Positions 1 through 6,498 of a stretch of 17,086 nt of DNA are shown here, piece by piece (position 1 is the first letter of the stretch; every line of letters begins with the position of its first letter). Origin of the DNA: JALZBL01 sp040004775 (GTDB lineage Bacteria > Actinomycetota > Actinomycetes > Mycobacteriales > Jatrophihabitantaceae). The notes under the pieces were generated by a model. The model was not told the origin of the DNA. It saw nothing but the letters and a program-made list of their open reading frames with translations, and did not search any database. The DNA lies in assembly GCA_040004775.1 (NCBI GenBank), contig JBDUAD010000064.1, positions 1 to 17,086 on the forward strand, in the 5' to 3' direction. Position numbers and translations under genes: made by a program.

Positions 1-30
1 TACTTCTAGCGCGAGCGGCCTATCGGTTCG

Positions 31-55
31 CCGACTGGGACTGCCTACCAGTCGG
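31..55. repeat. 8-bp inverted repeat (stem-loop) beside the tandem array
   Basis: CCGACTGG at 31-38 is the exact reverse complement of CCAGTCGG at 48-55, with a 9-nt loop. The right arm overlaps the first unit of the adjoining 14-bp array. It lies about 105 nt beyond the aminotransferase stop codon on the minus strand, so it could act as a transcription terminator for that gene, but there is no U-rich tail. The structure is seen; the role is inferred. Confidence 0.45.
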
Positions 56-160
56 TGCAGCTCAGTCGGCGCAGCTCAGTCGGTGCAGCTCAGTCGGTGC
101 AGCTCAGTCGGTGCAGCTCAGTCGGCGCAGCTCAGTCGGCGCAGCTCAGTCGGCGCAGCT
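49..160. repeat. Tandem array of eight 14-bp units
   Basis: Eight consecutive copies of CAGTCGGYGCAGCT occupy this stretch without spacers. The only variable base is position 8, which reads T,C,T,T,T,C,C,C from left to right. A degenerate ninth unit continues from 161 into the 3' end of the aminotransferase gene, whose stop codon is 160-162. The period is not a multiple of three and there is no start signal, so it is unlikely to encode protein even though the plus strand stays open. It is a minisatellite-type repeat; function unknown. Confidence 0.95.
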
Positions 161-1413
161 CAGCCGGGGCGGGAGATGCCGGCGAGAAACCTGCCCAGCT
201 GTCCGATCGCCTGGGTGAGGTCCTCAGTCCGCGGCAGGGTGACGATGCGTAGGTGATCCGGGCGGGGCCAGTTGAACCCGCTGCCCTGCACCACCAGGAC
301 GTGCTCCGCGCGCAGGAAGTCGAGCACGAACTGCCGGTCGTCGGCGATCGGATACATGTCCGGATCCAGGCGCGGAAACACATAAAGGGCGCCTCGGGGC
401 TCCACACAGGTGACTCCGGGGATGACCCGTAGGGCGGCCACCGCGGCGTCGCGCTGGGCCAGCAGACGCCCGCCGGGAAGGATCAGGTCCTTGATGCTCT
501 GCCGGCCGCCGAGCGCGGTCTGGATCGCGTGCTGCGCCGGGACGTTGGCGCACAGCCGCATGTTGGTCAGCATGGTGATGCCCTCGATGTAGCTCGACGC
601 GTGCGCGCGGGGGCCGGTCATCACCATCCAGCCGGCGCGGAAGCCCGCCACCCGATAAGCCTTCGACAGCCCGTTGAACGTCACGGTGAATACGTCCGGG
701 GCCAGGACCGAAAACGGGATGTGCACCGCGTCGTCGTAGAGGATCTTGTCGTAGATCTCGTCGGCCAGCACGACCAGGGAGTGCCGGGCGGCCAGGTCGG
801 CGATTTCACGCAACACCTCGAGCGGGTACACCGCACCGGTGGGATTGTTCGGATTGATCACCACGATGGCCTTGGTGCGGTCGGTGATCTTCGCCGCCAG
901 GTCGGAGACATCAGGCATCCAGTCCGACGCCTCGTCACACAAATAGTGGACCGCCCGGCCACCGGCCAGCGTCGTGCAGGCCGTCCAGAGCGGATAGTCC
1001 GGCGCCGGGACGAGCACCTCGTCGCCGTCGTCGAGCATCGCCTGCAGTGCGATCTGAATCAGCTCGCTGACCCCATTGCCGAGCCACACGTCGTCGACGT
1101 CGGTGATGTCCAGGCCGCGGCTCTGGTAGTGCTGCACGACGGCGGTGCGCGCCGACATGATGCCCTGGGAGTCGGAGTAGCCCTGGGCGGTGGGCAGGTT
1201 GCGGATGACGTCGACCAGGATCTCCTCCGGCGCGTCGAATCCGAAGGGCTGGGGATTGCCGATGTTGAGCTTGGTGATGCGGTGCCCGGCGTCCTCCAGG
1301 CGCTTTGCCTCCTGCAACACGGGGCCTCGGATGTCGTACAGGACGTTGGCCAGCTTGCGTGACTGCAGCAGTTCCACGGCGTCAAGGTTGGCACGGCGTT
1401 GCCGTTGGCTCAT
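160..1413 (-). CDS. Pyridoxal-phosphate aminotransferase, AlaA/AspC (alanine-type) family
   Basis: This 417-residue fold-type I aminotransferase probably moves the amino group between alanine or another amino acid and a 2-oxo acid, using pyridoxal 5'-phosphate in the cytoplasm. The N-terminal block with KLANVLYDIRGPV and LNIGNPQPFGF is typical of the AlaA/YfbQ group and its mycobacterial relatives (Rv0337c type). NPNNPTG (188-194), DEIYDKI (219-225) and the Schiff-base lysine K251 in GLSKAYRVAG are all present, and the substrate-carboxylate arginine is likely R389 in HLRIV. The length is normal, and the ATG is chosen because the conserved N-terminal block follows it closely; no strong ribosome binding site is visible. 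It diverges from the nitroreductase gene with only 48 bp between starts, and its 3' end touches a 14-bp tandem array. The family is secure; the substrate is inferred. The gene symbol is left blank because alaA and aspC are both used. Confidence 0.93.
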   Translation of the reverse strand: MSQRQRRANLDAVELLQSRKLANVLYDIRGPVLQEAKRLEDAGHRITKLNIGNPQPFGFDAPEEILVDVIRNLPTAQGYSDSQGIMSARTAVVQHYQSRGLDITDVDDVWLGNGVSELIQIALQAMLDDGDEVLVPAPDYPLWTACTTLAGGRAVHYLCDEASDWMPDVSDLAAKITDRTKAIVVINPNNPTGAVYPLEVLREIADLAARHSLVVLADEIYDKILYDDAVHIPFSVLAPDVFTVTFNGLSKAYRVAGFRAGWMVMTGPRAHASSYIEGITMLTNMRLCANVPAQHAIQTALGGRQSIKDLILPGGRLLAQRDAAVAALRVIPGVTCVEPRGALYVFPRLDPDMYPIADDRQFVLDFLRAEHVLVVQGSGFNWPRPDHLRIVTLPRTEDLTQAIGQLGRFLAGISRPG

Positions 1414-1461
1414 AGCCCGGCGCTGGTCGGGAGCATCGTGGCGTCGTGCTGGGATGGCGGC

Positions 1462-2100
1462 ATGGAGTTCCGCGAGGTCGTGCGGCGTCGGCGGATGGTG
1501 CGCGCATACGACGCCGACCGGTCGCTGGATCGGGCCCAGATCGACCGCCTACTGAACCTGGCCCTCAAAGCGCCGTCGGCGGGCTTCGCCCAGGGGTGGC
1601 ACTTTCTCGTCCTCGACGAGGACGGCGCCCGCGAAGGCTTCTGGTCGGTCACCACCGATGACCGGCGAGCGCCCGACGGGTGGCTTCGCGGCATGCGCAC
1701 CGCGCCGGTGCTCATCCTCGTGTTCTCCGAGCGTGCGGCCTACGAACGCCGATACGCCGGAGCCGCCAAGAGGGGGGCAAGCCATGCGCCCTCCGACCTG
1801 GACGAGCGCTGGACCGTGCCTTACTGGCATCTCGACGCCGCGATGGCCGCGATGTTGGCCCTGCTGGCAGCAGTGGACGAGGGCCTGGGCGCGGCCTGGT
1901 TCGGCGTACCTCCGGCTGCGGTGCCCGCACTACGGGCGGAATTCTCAGTCCCCCCGACGCTGTGGCCCGTCGGTGTACTGGCGGTGGGGTATCCAGCCTC
2001 AGGCGGTGTCCGCCCGACATCAGTGGACGCCCGGCGCCCGCGAGCCGAGGTCGTGTCGTACGGGCGCTACGGCTCCTCCGCACCGCCGGATCCGTCATGA
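1462..2100 (+). CDS. Nitroreductase-family FMN-dependent oxidoreductase
   Basis: The 212-residue product has the nitroreductase fold signature: MEFREVVRRRRMVRAY at the N-terminus, where the arginine cluster normally contacts FMN phosphate; LALKAPSAGFAQGWHFLVL (33-51); and a C-terminal GLGAAWFGVP...GVLAVGYP segment (141-178). Family members are dimeric flavoenzymes that reduce nitro compounds, quinones or other electron-poor substrates with NAD(P)H; the substrate here cannot be read from sequence. I chose ATG 1462 because the family-conserved MEFxEVVRRRR begins there and GGGA lies 7 nt upstream. In-frame GTG 1438 and ATG 1399 give N-terminal additions without family resemblance. It is convergent with parB and divergent from the aminotransferase, so it is probably monocistronic. 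Confidence 0.88.
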   Translation: MEFREVVRRRRMVRAYDADRSLDRAQIDRLLNLALKAPSAGFAQGWHFLVLDEDGAREGFWSVTTDDRRAPDGWLRGMRTAPVLILVFSERAAYERRYAGAAKRGASHAPSDLDERWTVPYWHLDAAMAAMLALLAAVDEGLGAAWFGVPPAAVPALRAEFSVPPTLWPVGVLAVGYPASGGVRPTSVDARRPRAEVVSYGRYGSSAPPDPS

Positions 2101-2109
2101 CGGGTGGCA

Positions 2110-2145
2110 GCCCGGTACCGCCGGGTGGCAAATCTGCTACCGGGC
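2110..2145. terminator. Candidate bidirectional hairpin terminator between convergent genes
   Basis: GCCCGGTA at 2110-2117 and TACCGGGC at 2138-2145 form a perfect 8-bp stem with a 20-nt loop. CCCGG/CCGGG (2111-2115 with 2121-2125) is an alternative shorter hairpin, and another GC-rich stem occurs at 2156-2168. The spacer also holds a direct repeat CGGGTGGCA at 2101-2109 and 2122-2130. It lies between the stop codons of the nitroreductase gene and parB. No U tract follows, as is common in high-GC Gram-positives. Function is inferred from position and structure. Confidence 0.45.
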
Positions 2146-2178
2146 CAGCGGTAAGCCCGGCTCCCGGGGCGCGCAAAA

Positions 2179-3738
2179 CTATCGGACGGACGTATCGGCC
2201 GGCTCCCAGGGCGGTACGGCGGCGAGCCGGACCGCTGCGGTGGCGTCACCGTCACCGTCCGAGGGAAGCGGCGAGTCGCTCAATGCAGCCGAACCGTCGC
2301 GCCACCCGGCCTCGATCGACGCAGCGGAACTACCGGCCTCCGCTTCGGGCCCCCGCGCGGCCTCGTCACCGGAAGCGCTTCCGACCGGCCGATCGGATGC
2401 CACGTCGGGAGCCATGAGCGCAACGATGCGCTCCAGATCGTCGATGGAGGCAAACTCCACCGTGATCCGCCCTTTACGTCGGCCGATGTCCACGCGTACC
2501 CGGGTGTCGAAGGTGTCGGAAAGTCGTTCGGCCAGATCAGCCGCGGCCGGCGCCACGAAGCGGCGGGCAGGCCGGCGGCGGGTACTCGGGCCGGCATGCC
2601 CGGTGGCAGCCAGGCTGACCAACTCCTCGGTCGCCCGCACCGACAGTCCCTCCGCGACGATGCGACCGGCCACGTCGTCCTGGGCATCGGCGTTCTCCAG
2701 GGCCAGGAGCGCTCGCGCGTGGCCAGCGCTCAGGACGCCCGCGGCCACTCGACGCTGCACCGGCACCGGCAGGTTCAGCAAACGGATGGTGTTACTGACC
2801 TGGGAACGGCTGCGGCCGAGGCGTGTCGCCAGCTGGTCATGGGTAACGCCGAACTCCTGCAGGAGCTGCTGGTAGGCCGCGGCCTCCTCCAGCGGGTTGA
2901 GCTGAGCTCGGTGGATGTTCTCCAGGAGAGCATCGCGGAGCATGGCGTCGTCGTCGGTGTCGCGGATGACGGCGGGAATCGACTCCAGTCCGGCCATCAC
3001 AGCCGCTCGTAGCCGGCGCTCGCCCATGACCAGCTCGAATCCGTCTTCGTCGGGACGCACGACCACCGGCTGGAGAACCCCGAACTCCTGAATGGAGTAG
3101 GCCAGCTCGTTCAGCGCGTCCTCGTCGAAGGCGGTCCTGGGCTGGCGGGCGTTGGCCCGGATCGCAGCCACCGGAAGGAATCGCAACCGGGCGCCGGGTA
3201 CCGGCGCGAGATCCTCGACGTCCTCGGTCGAGGAGGGCGCCTGAGTCGGTAACGGACCGGCCAACCGGTCGGCATCGCCGCCGTGGTCGTGCGTGGCAGC
3301 GTCGTCGTGATCATTCGTGGCAGCGTCGTCGTAGTCGTTCGTGCTGGCGGACTGGACCGCCGGACTGGACGAATCGTCCTCGGCCGGCGCCGGTGTTGCC
3401 GTCCCGCTCGGGGGTTCGTCGAACTCGGGTCTGGGTTCGGCGCTCGAGGATGCCTGGTCCGCGTCATCGGTCCCTTTGCTGGCCGGCTCGAGCGGATCGG
3501 CCAACGCGATGTCGCGTCCGTCGGCCGGGGGCTCGTCGCCGGCCGACGACCCTGCGGGGGTCACTTCAGCCCCATCGCCAGGGCCCTCCGACGCCGGGCG
3601 GGCCGGGCGGGCACGTAGGCCGACTGAGCTGCGGCCACCGAAGAAGATGTCGGTCGGTGAGCCGCCGGTTTCCTCCGGTGAGGTCGGAATGAGCGCACCG
3701 ATGCCCCGGCCGAGCCCACCGCGTCGGTTCTTACTCAT
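2179..3738 (-). CDS. parB: Chromosome-partitioning protein ParB (CTP-dependent parS-binding clamp)
   Basis: ParB loads at parS, spreads as a CTP-dependent sliding clamp and, with ParA, segregates replicated origins. The N-terminal KNRRGGLGRGIGALIP (3-18) is the usual ParA-contact segment. A long acidic, low-complexity linker follows (about 30-178). The CTPase/ParB-N domain (about 183-262) contains QPRTAFDEDALNELAYSI and the CTP-binding GERRLRAA (239-246). ENIHRAQLNPLEEA (273-286) and the helix-turn-helix VTHDQLATRLGRSRSQVSN (298-316) give parS recognition. The dimerisation segment GRITVEFASIDDLERIVALM (423-442) normally ends the protein, but here about 75 further acidic residues follow. At 519 residues it is much longer than the typical 300-370. 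Start: AAGGAG is well placed before ATG 3738, which overlaps the parA stop as ATGA, implying translational coupling. Three parS sites lie in the adjoining parA. Confidence 0.97.
   Translation of the reverse strand: MSKNRRGGLGRGIGALIPTSPEETGGSPTDIFFGGRSSVGLRARPARPASEGPGDGAEVTPAGSSAGDEPPADGRDIALADPLEPASKGTDDADQASSSAEPRPEFDEPPSGTATPAPAEDDSSSPAVQSASTNDYDDAATNDHDDAATHDHGGDADRLAGPLPTQAPSSTEDVEDLAPVPGARLRFLPVAAIRANARQPRTAFDEDALNELAYSIQEFGVLQPVVVRPDEDGFELVMGERRLRAAVMAGLESIPAVIRDTDDDAMLRDALLENIHRAQLNPLEEAAAYQQLLQEFGVTHDQLATRLGRSRSQVSNTIRLLNLPVPVQRRVAAGVLSAGHARALLALENADAQDDVAGRIVAEGLSVRATEELVSLAATGHAGPSTRRRPARRFVAPAAADLAERLSDTFDTRVRVDIGRRKGRITVEFASIDDLERIVALMAPDVASDRPVGSASGDEAARGPEAEAGSSAASIEAGWRDGSAALSDSPLPSDGDGDATAAVRLAAVPPWEPADTSVR
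3271..3342 (-). repeat. Three 24-bp in-frame repeats in the ParB linker
   Basis: Residues 133-156 of ParB are three 8-residue units, TNDYDDAA, TNDHDDAA and THDHGGDA, encoded by near-identical 24-bp DNA units. They sit in the disordered acidic linker before the CTPase domain. The repeat is seen directly; it probably arose by slippage and may vary in copy number between strains. Confidence 0.85.
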
Positions 3739-4757
3739 CGGTCTCCTTCCGCCGGTTGCCCGGGCCGGTCGGTGTAGGCCACCTGCCGGGCTGCGGCGAC
3801 ATACTGAACCGCGCCCCGGGAGCCGGCGTCGTAGGTGATCACGGTCTGCCCGAAGCCGGGCGCCTCCGATACCCGCACGTTGCGTGGTATGACCGCGTCC
3901 AGGACGAGGGAACCGAAGTGAGCTCGCACTTCATCAGCCACCTGGTCAGCCAATCGGGTCCGCACGTCGTACATGGTCAGCAGCACCGTGCTGACCGCTA
4001 CGTCGGGGTTGAGGTGCGCGCGGACGAGGTCCACCGTGCCCAGCAGTTGAGCCAAGCCTTCGAGCGCGTAGTACTCGCACTGGATGGGAATGAGGACCTC
4101 GTGTGCGGCCACTAGGGCGTTCAGGGTCAGCAAGCCCAGCGAGGGTGGGCAGTCGATCAGGATGAAGTCCAGATCCCGGTCGCCGCTCAGGCGCGCAGCG
4201 ATGGCGCGGCTCAGGCGGTGTTCGCGCGCAACCATGGACGTCAGTTCGATTTCCGAGCCCGCGAGGTCGATGGTGGCCGGAACGCAGGTAAGGGACGTAG
4301 CGGTAGTCACAGGCGCTGCGACGTCGCGCAAGGTGCGGCCGCTGAGCAGGACGTCATACACGGAAGGCACGCCGATCGAGTGGTCCACGCCCAATGCCGT
4401 GCTCGCGTTGCCCTGCGGATCCAGGTCTATGAGCAACACGCTTAGCCCGTGCAGGGCCAGCGCCGTCGCTATGTTGACGGCGGATGTGGTCTTGCCCACG
4501 CCACCCTTTTGGTTGGCCACGGCGAGGACACGTGGTTGCTCTGGCCGCGGCCACTCCTCGTTGTGGAGGTTCATCACCCGAACGGCATCTGCGGCTTGCG
4601 TGGCTATCGGCGGCGGTGGGCCTGTTTCACGTGAAACAGTGGCGGGGCTGTCTTCTTCCGCTCCTGTTTCACGTGAAACAGCGGACAGACCCACGGTCAC
4701 CGAGCGCGGTGTTTCACGTGAAACAGCGGCCAACCGCTGCTCATAGGGCGCGCTCAT
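3735..4757 (-). CDS. parA: Chromosome-partitioning ATPase ParA (Soj type)
   Basis: ParA is a deviant-Walker ATPase that binds nucleoid DNA as an ATP dimer and is released by ParB, moving origins apart. The 340-residue product has the deviant Walker A KGGVGKTT (84-91), the Walker A' segment LLIDLDPQGNAS (108-119) and Walker B FILIDCPPSLG (198-208). The first 61 residues are an extension that includes three VSRET pentapeptides, each the in-frame translation of a parS site. ATG 4757 is preferred over Met62 (4574) because AGGAAAG stands at ribosome-binding distance before it, and because actinobacterial ParA proteins, including that of M. tuberculosis, also carry an N-terminal VSRET-containing leader. 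The stop overlaps the parB start by 4 bp. A 77-bp gap separates it from rsmG upstream, so it may have its own promoter or be read through from rpmH. Confidence 0.96.
   Translation of the reverse strand: MSAPYEQRLAAVSRETPRSVTVGLSAVSRETGAEEDSPATVSRETGPPPPIATQAADAVRVMNLHNEEWPRPEQPRVLAVANQKGGVGKTTSAVNIATALALHGLSVLLIDLDPQGNASTALGVDHSIGVPSVYDVLLSGRTLRDVAAPVTTATSLTCVPATIDLAGSEIELTSMVAREHRLSRAIAARLSGDRDLDFILIDCPPSLGLLTLNALVAAHEVLIPIQCEYYALEGLAQLLGTVDLVRAHLNPDVAVSTVLLTMYDVRTRLADQVADEVRAHFGSLVLDAVIPRNVRVSEAPGFGQTVITYDAGSRGAVQYVAAARQVAYTDRPGQPAEGDR
4623..4638. promoter_or_regulatory. parS: parS centromere site 1 (perfect)
   Basis: Exact 16-bp palindrome TGTTTCACGTGAAACA, the bacterial parS consensus recognised by ParB; the palindrome extends to 18 bp with flanking C and G. 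It lies within parA codons for TVSRETG. Confidence 0.98.
4665..4680. promoter_or_regulatory. parS: parS centromere site 2 (perfect)
   Basis: Exact TGTTTCACGTGAAACA inside parA, encoding AVSRETG in frame, with an 18-bp symmetric extension as at site 1. It is 42 bp centre to centre from site 1. Confidence 0.98.
4710..4725. promoter_or_regulatory. parS: parS centromere site 3 (perfect)
   Basis: Exact TGTTTCACGTGAAACA inside parA, encoding AVSRETP about 11 codons from the start. It is 45 bp centre to centre from site 2. ParB bound here would cover the beginning of its own partner gene. Confidence 0.98.
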
Positions 4758-4834
4758 GGTGCTTTCCTACCGCAGTACGGCGGCGCAGCCAGCGCGACAC
4801 GACGGGCTTGCGAAGACGGCGACATACGTGGCCT

Positions 4835-5548
4835 TCATCCGCCGGCCTTGGTCACCGCCACGACAGTGGCGGGCTCATCGACGATGTCGGCACCGCAGGT
4901 CACTACCCGAACATGAGCAGCACCAGCCCGACGCAGGGCGGCGCGGTGGGTTACCACCTCGTGCGCCGCCTGCGCTCCCTTGAGCGCCAGGAGATGGCCA
5001 CCCGGACGCAGCAGGGGCATGCACCAGGACGAAAGCCGGTCCAGTGGCGCCACCGCGCGAGCCACCACCCACGACGTCGGTGCCAGTTCAGCCACCACGG
5101 CGGGGTCCTCGGCCCGTCCGGTAACGACGCGTACCCGGCCGGCCAGATCTAGCAATGCAGTTGCCTCCCGCAAGAAGTCGGTGCGCCGGCGTAGCGAGTC
5201 CAGCAGGACGACCGACAGGTCCGGCCGGGCCACGGCCAGCACAAGTCCCGGCAGGCCAGCACCGCTGCCGACGTCGACCAGCGTCGTGTCCGGCGGCAGC
5301 AGCTCACCCATCACCGCACAGTTGAGGAGGTGCCGGTCCCAGAGCCGCGGTGTCTCCCGAGGTCCGATGAGTCCCCGCACCACCGCTGCACCGGCGAGCA
5401 GGTCCGCGTAGCGGCGGGCGAGGTCCAGTCGGGAGCCGAACACCCTCGCGGCGACTGCGGGTGGATCCGGCGCCACGGTCTTCAGTGGCGCGTTGGCCTC
5501 CGCCACAGTGTCCGGCTCGTCAGCCGGTGGCAAAGGTCCTCGTGTCAC
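4835..5548 (-). CDS. rsmG: 16S rRNA (guanine-N7)-methyltransferase RsmG (GidB)
   Basis: RsmG uses S-adenosylmethionine to methylate N7 of the conserved guanine at position 527 (E. coli numbering) in the 530 loop of 16S rRNA; loss of it gives low-level streptomycin resistance in several bacteria. The 237-residue product shows LWDRHLLNC (69-77), the SAM-binding glycine-rich loop VDVGSGAGLPGLVLA (91-105), acidic LLDSLRRRTDFL (115-126) and ARAVAPLDRL (163-172), then LLALKG (186-191). The first 35 residues are a poorly conserved Pro/Ala-rich extension. It starts with GTG whose bases overlap the jag stop as GTGA (4-bp overlap), and no good ribosome binding site is visible, so translation is probably coupled to jag. 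It lies in the usual jag-rsmG-parA order. Confidence 0.95.
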   Translation of the reverse strand: MTRGPLPPADEPDTVAEANAPLKTVAPDPPAVAARVFGSRLDLARRYADLLAGAAVVRGLIGPRETPRLWDRHLLNCAVMGELLPPDTTLVDVGSGAGLPGLVLAVARPDLSVVLLDSLRRRTDFLREATALLDLAGRVRVVTGRAEDPAVVAELAPTSWVVARAVAPLDRLSSWCMPLLRPGGHLLALKGAQAAHEVVTHRAALRRAGAAHVRVVTCGADIVDEPATVVAVTKAGG

Positions 5549-6258
5549 TCGCCCGGGGAGACCACGACGCGACGCTCCGGCTCGTTGCCATCAGACTCGC
5601 TGTGGACGCCGGGAATGGAGGAGATCGCGTCGTGGACGACCTTGCGCTCGAACGGGTTCATCGGAGCCAGCCGGATCGACGTGCCGATTTCCAGCACGTT
5701 GGTGGCCGTCGCTGCCGCCAGCTCGGTCAACTGGGTGCGGCGGTTTGCCCGGTGTCCGCTGATGTCGAGCATGAGCCGACTGCGCACGCCGGTCTGCTGC
5801 TGCACCGCCAAGCGCGTCAGCTCTTGAAGGGCGTCGAGCGTCGTTCCGCCCGGGCCGATCAGTGGCCCGAGATCCGAACCGACTACTGCGACGATGGCGC
5901 GGCCGTTCTCCACGTCAAGGTCGATGTCCCCGTCGTAGTCCACGATGTCGAGCAGTCGCTCCAGGTAGTCGGCGGCCACGTCGCCCTCGCGCACGAGTAG
6001 GTCGACGCCACCGTCCCCACTCCCAGCACCGTTTGGTTCCTCCAGATCCGCACCTCCCGCGCCATCGGTCCCCGCGCGTGCAGGGCGGGCGCCGGCGTCC
6101 TGGCCGTCGGCTGAGTCCTCTGCGGACGTGTCCGCCACAGTCGGCAACGCGCCAGCCGCGTCCGCGCTGTCGATGCTGGTCCGGGGAATTGGGTCGATCG
6201 CGGGAGCGGCCGGATCCGTCGAAGCGGCATCGGTGTCGGGGCGGGTGTCTGAGCTCAT
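5545..6258 (-). CDS. jag: Jag/KhpB (EloR)-type single-stranded RNA-binding protein
   Basis: Jag-family proteins carry a KH domain and an R3H domain, bind RNA and, in other Gram-positives, work with KhpA to tune cell elongation and division. In this 237-residue protein about 85 N-terminal residues are Asp/Ala/Pro-rich and probably disordered. The KH-like region (about 106-166) contains LGPLIGPGGTTLDALQEL, and the R3H region (about 195-234) contains RLAPMNPFERKVVHDAI followed by GVHSESDGNEPERRVVV, a typical R3H ending. ATG 6258 is preferred because AAAGGA (6267-6272) lies 8 nt upstream; an in-frame TTG at 6276 would add six residues and would itself overlap that ribosome-binding region. The stop overlaps the rsmG GTG start. 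A 240-bp gap separates it from yidC, longer than other gaps in the cluster. Confidence 0.92.
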   Translation of the reverse strand: MSSDTRPDTDAASTDPAAPAIDPIPRTSIDSADAAGALPTVADTSAEDSADGQDAGARPARAGTDGAGGADLEEPNGAGSGDGGVDLLVREGDVAADYLERLLDIVDYDGDIDLDVENGRAIVAVVGSDLGPLIGPGGTTLDALQELTRLAVQQQTGVRSRLMLDISGHRANRRTQLTELAAATATNVLEIGTSIRLAPMNPFERKVVHDAISSIPGVHSESDGNEPERRVVVSPGE

Positions 6259-6498
6259 GCTGCAGGTCCTTTCCAAGGGGCATGGCTGGCCGGCCCATCA
6301 GGTCGGGCAGGAGCGCCGAGGATCACGGTCGGGGTCGGGTGGTGCGGTCGGGATGAGCGGTACGGCAGTGGTGAGCAATGGTGGCCGTGAGACCGGGCGG
6401 CGACGGTGACGATCCGGTGCTTCCAGCGATGATCATCCGCTGATCTTGGTGTACCCCGGCCGGCCGAGCGCGCGCAACCACGCGCCGGACGCAAGGAG
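6259..6498. other. yidC-jag intergenic gap with a 10-bp palindrome
   Basis: No protein-coding gene is apparent in these 240 bp; all open frames here are unsupported by homology. The notable elements are the jag ribosome binding site (6267-6272) and the perfect palindrome GATGATCATC at 6428-6437, about 170 bp before the jag start. A separate promoter for jag-rsmG-parAB could lie here, but I cannot identify convincing -35/-10 boxes. Confidence 0.4.

Noticed and set aside
49..160. Short regular repeats as a CRISPR array
   Set aside because: Units are 14 bp with no spacers and there are no cas genes nearby; it is a plain tandem repeat.
55..252. Small repeat-rich open frame on the plus strand over the array
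   Set aside because: It exists because the 14-bp repeat lacks stops; it overlaps the aminotransferase gene and has no ribosome binding site.
529..1362. Long plus-strand open frame antisense to the aminotransferase
   Set aside because: Composition shadow of a GC-rich gene; the minus-strand product has full family motifs while this one has none.
1658..2875. 405-codon plus-strand frame spanning the nitroreductase end and antisense parB
   Set aside because: Ser/Arg-rich translation without motifs, crossing two well-supported genes.
6259..6276. TTG start for jag at 6276
   Set aside because: The AAAGGA ribosome binding site lies between it and ATG 6258, which is the better start.
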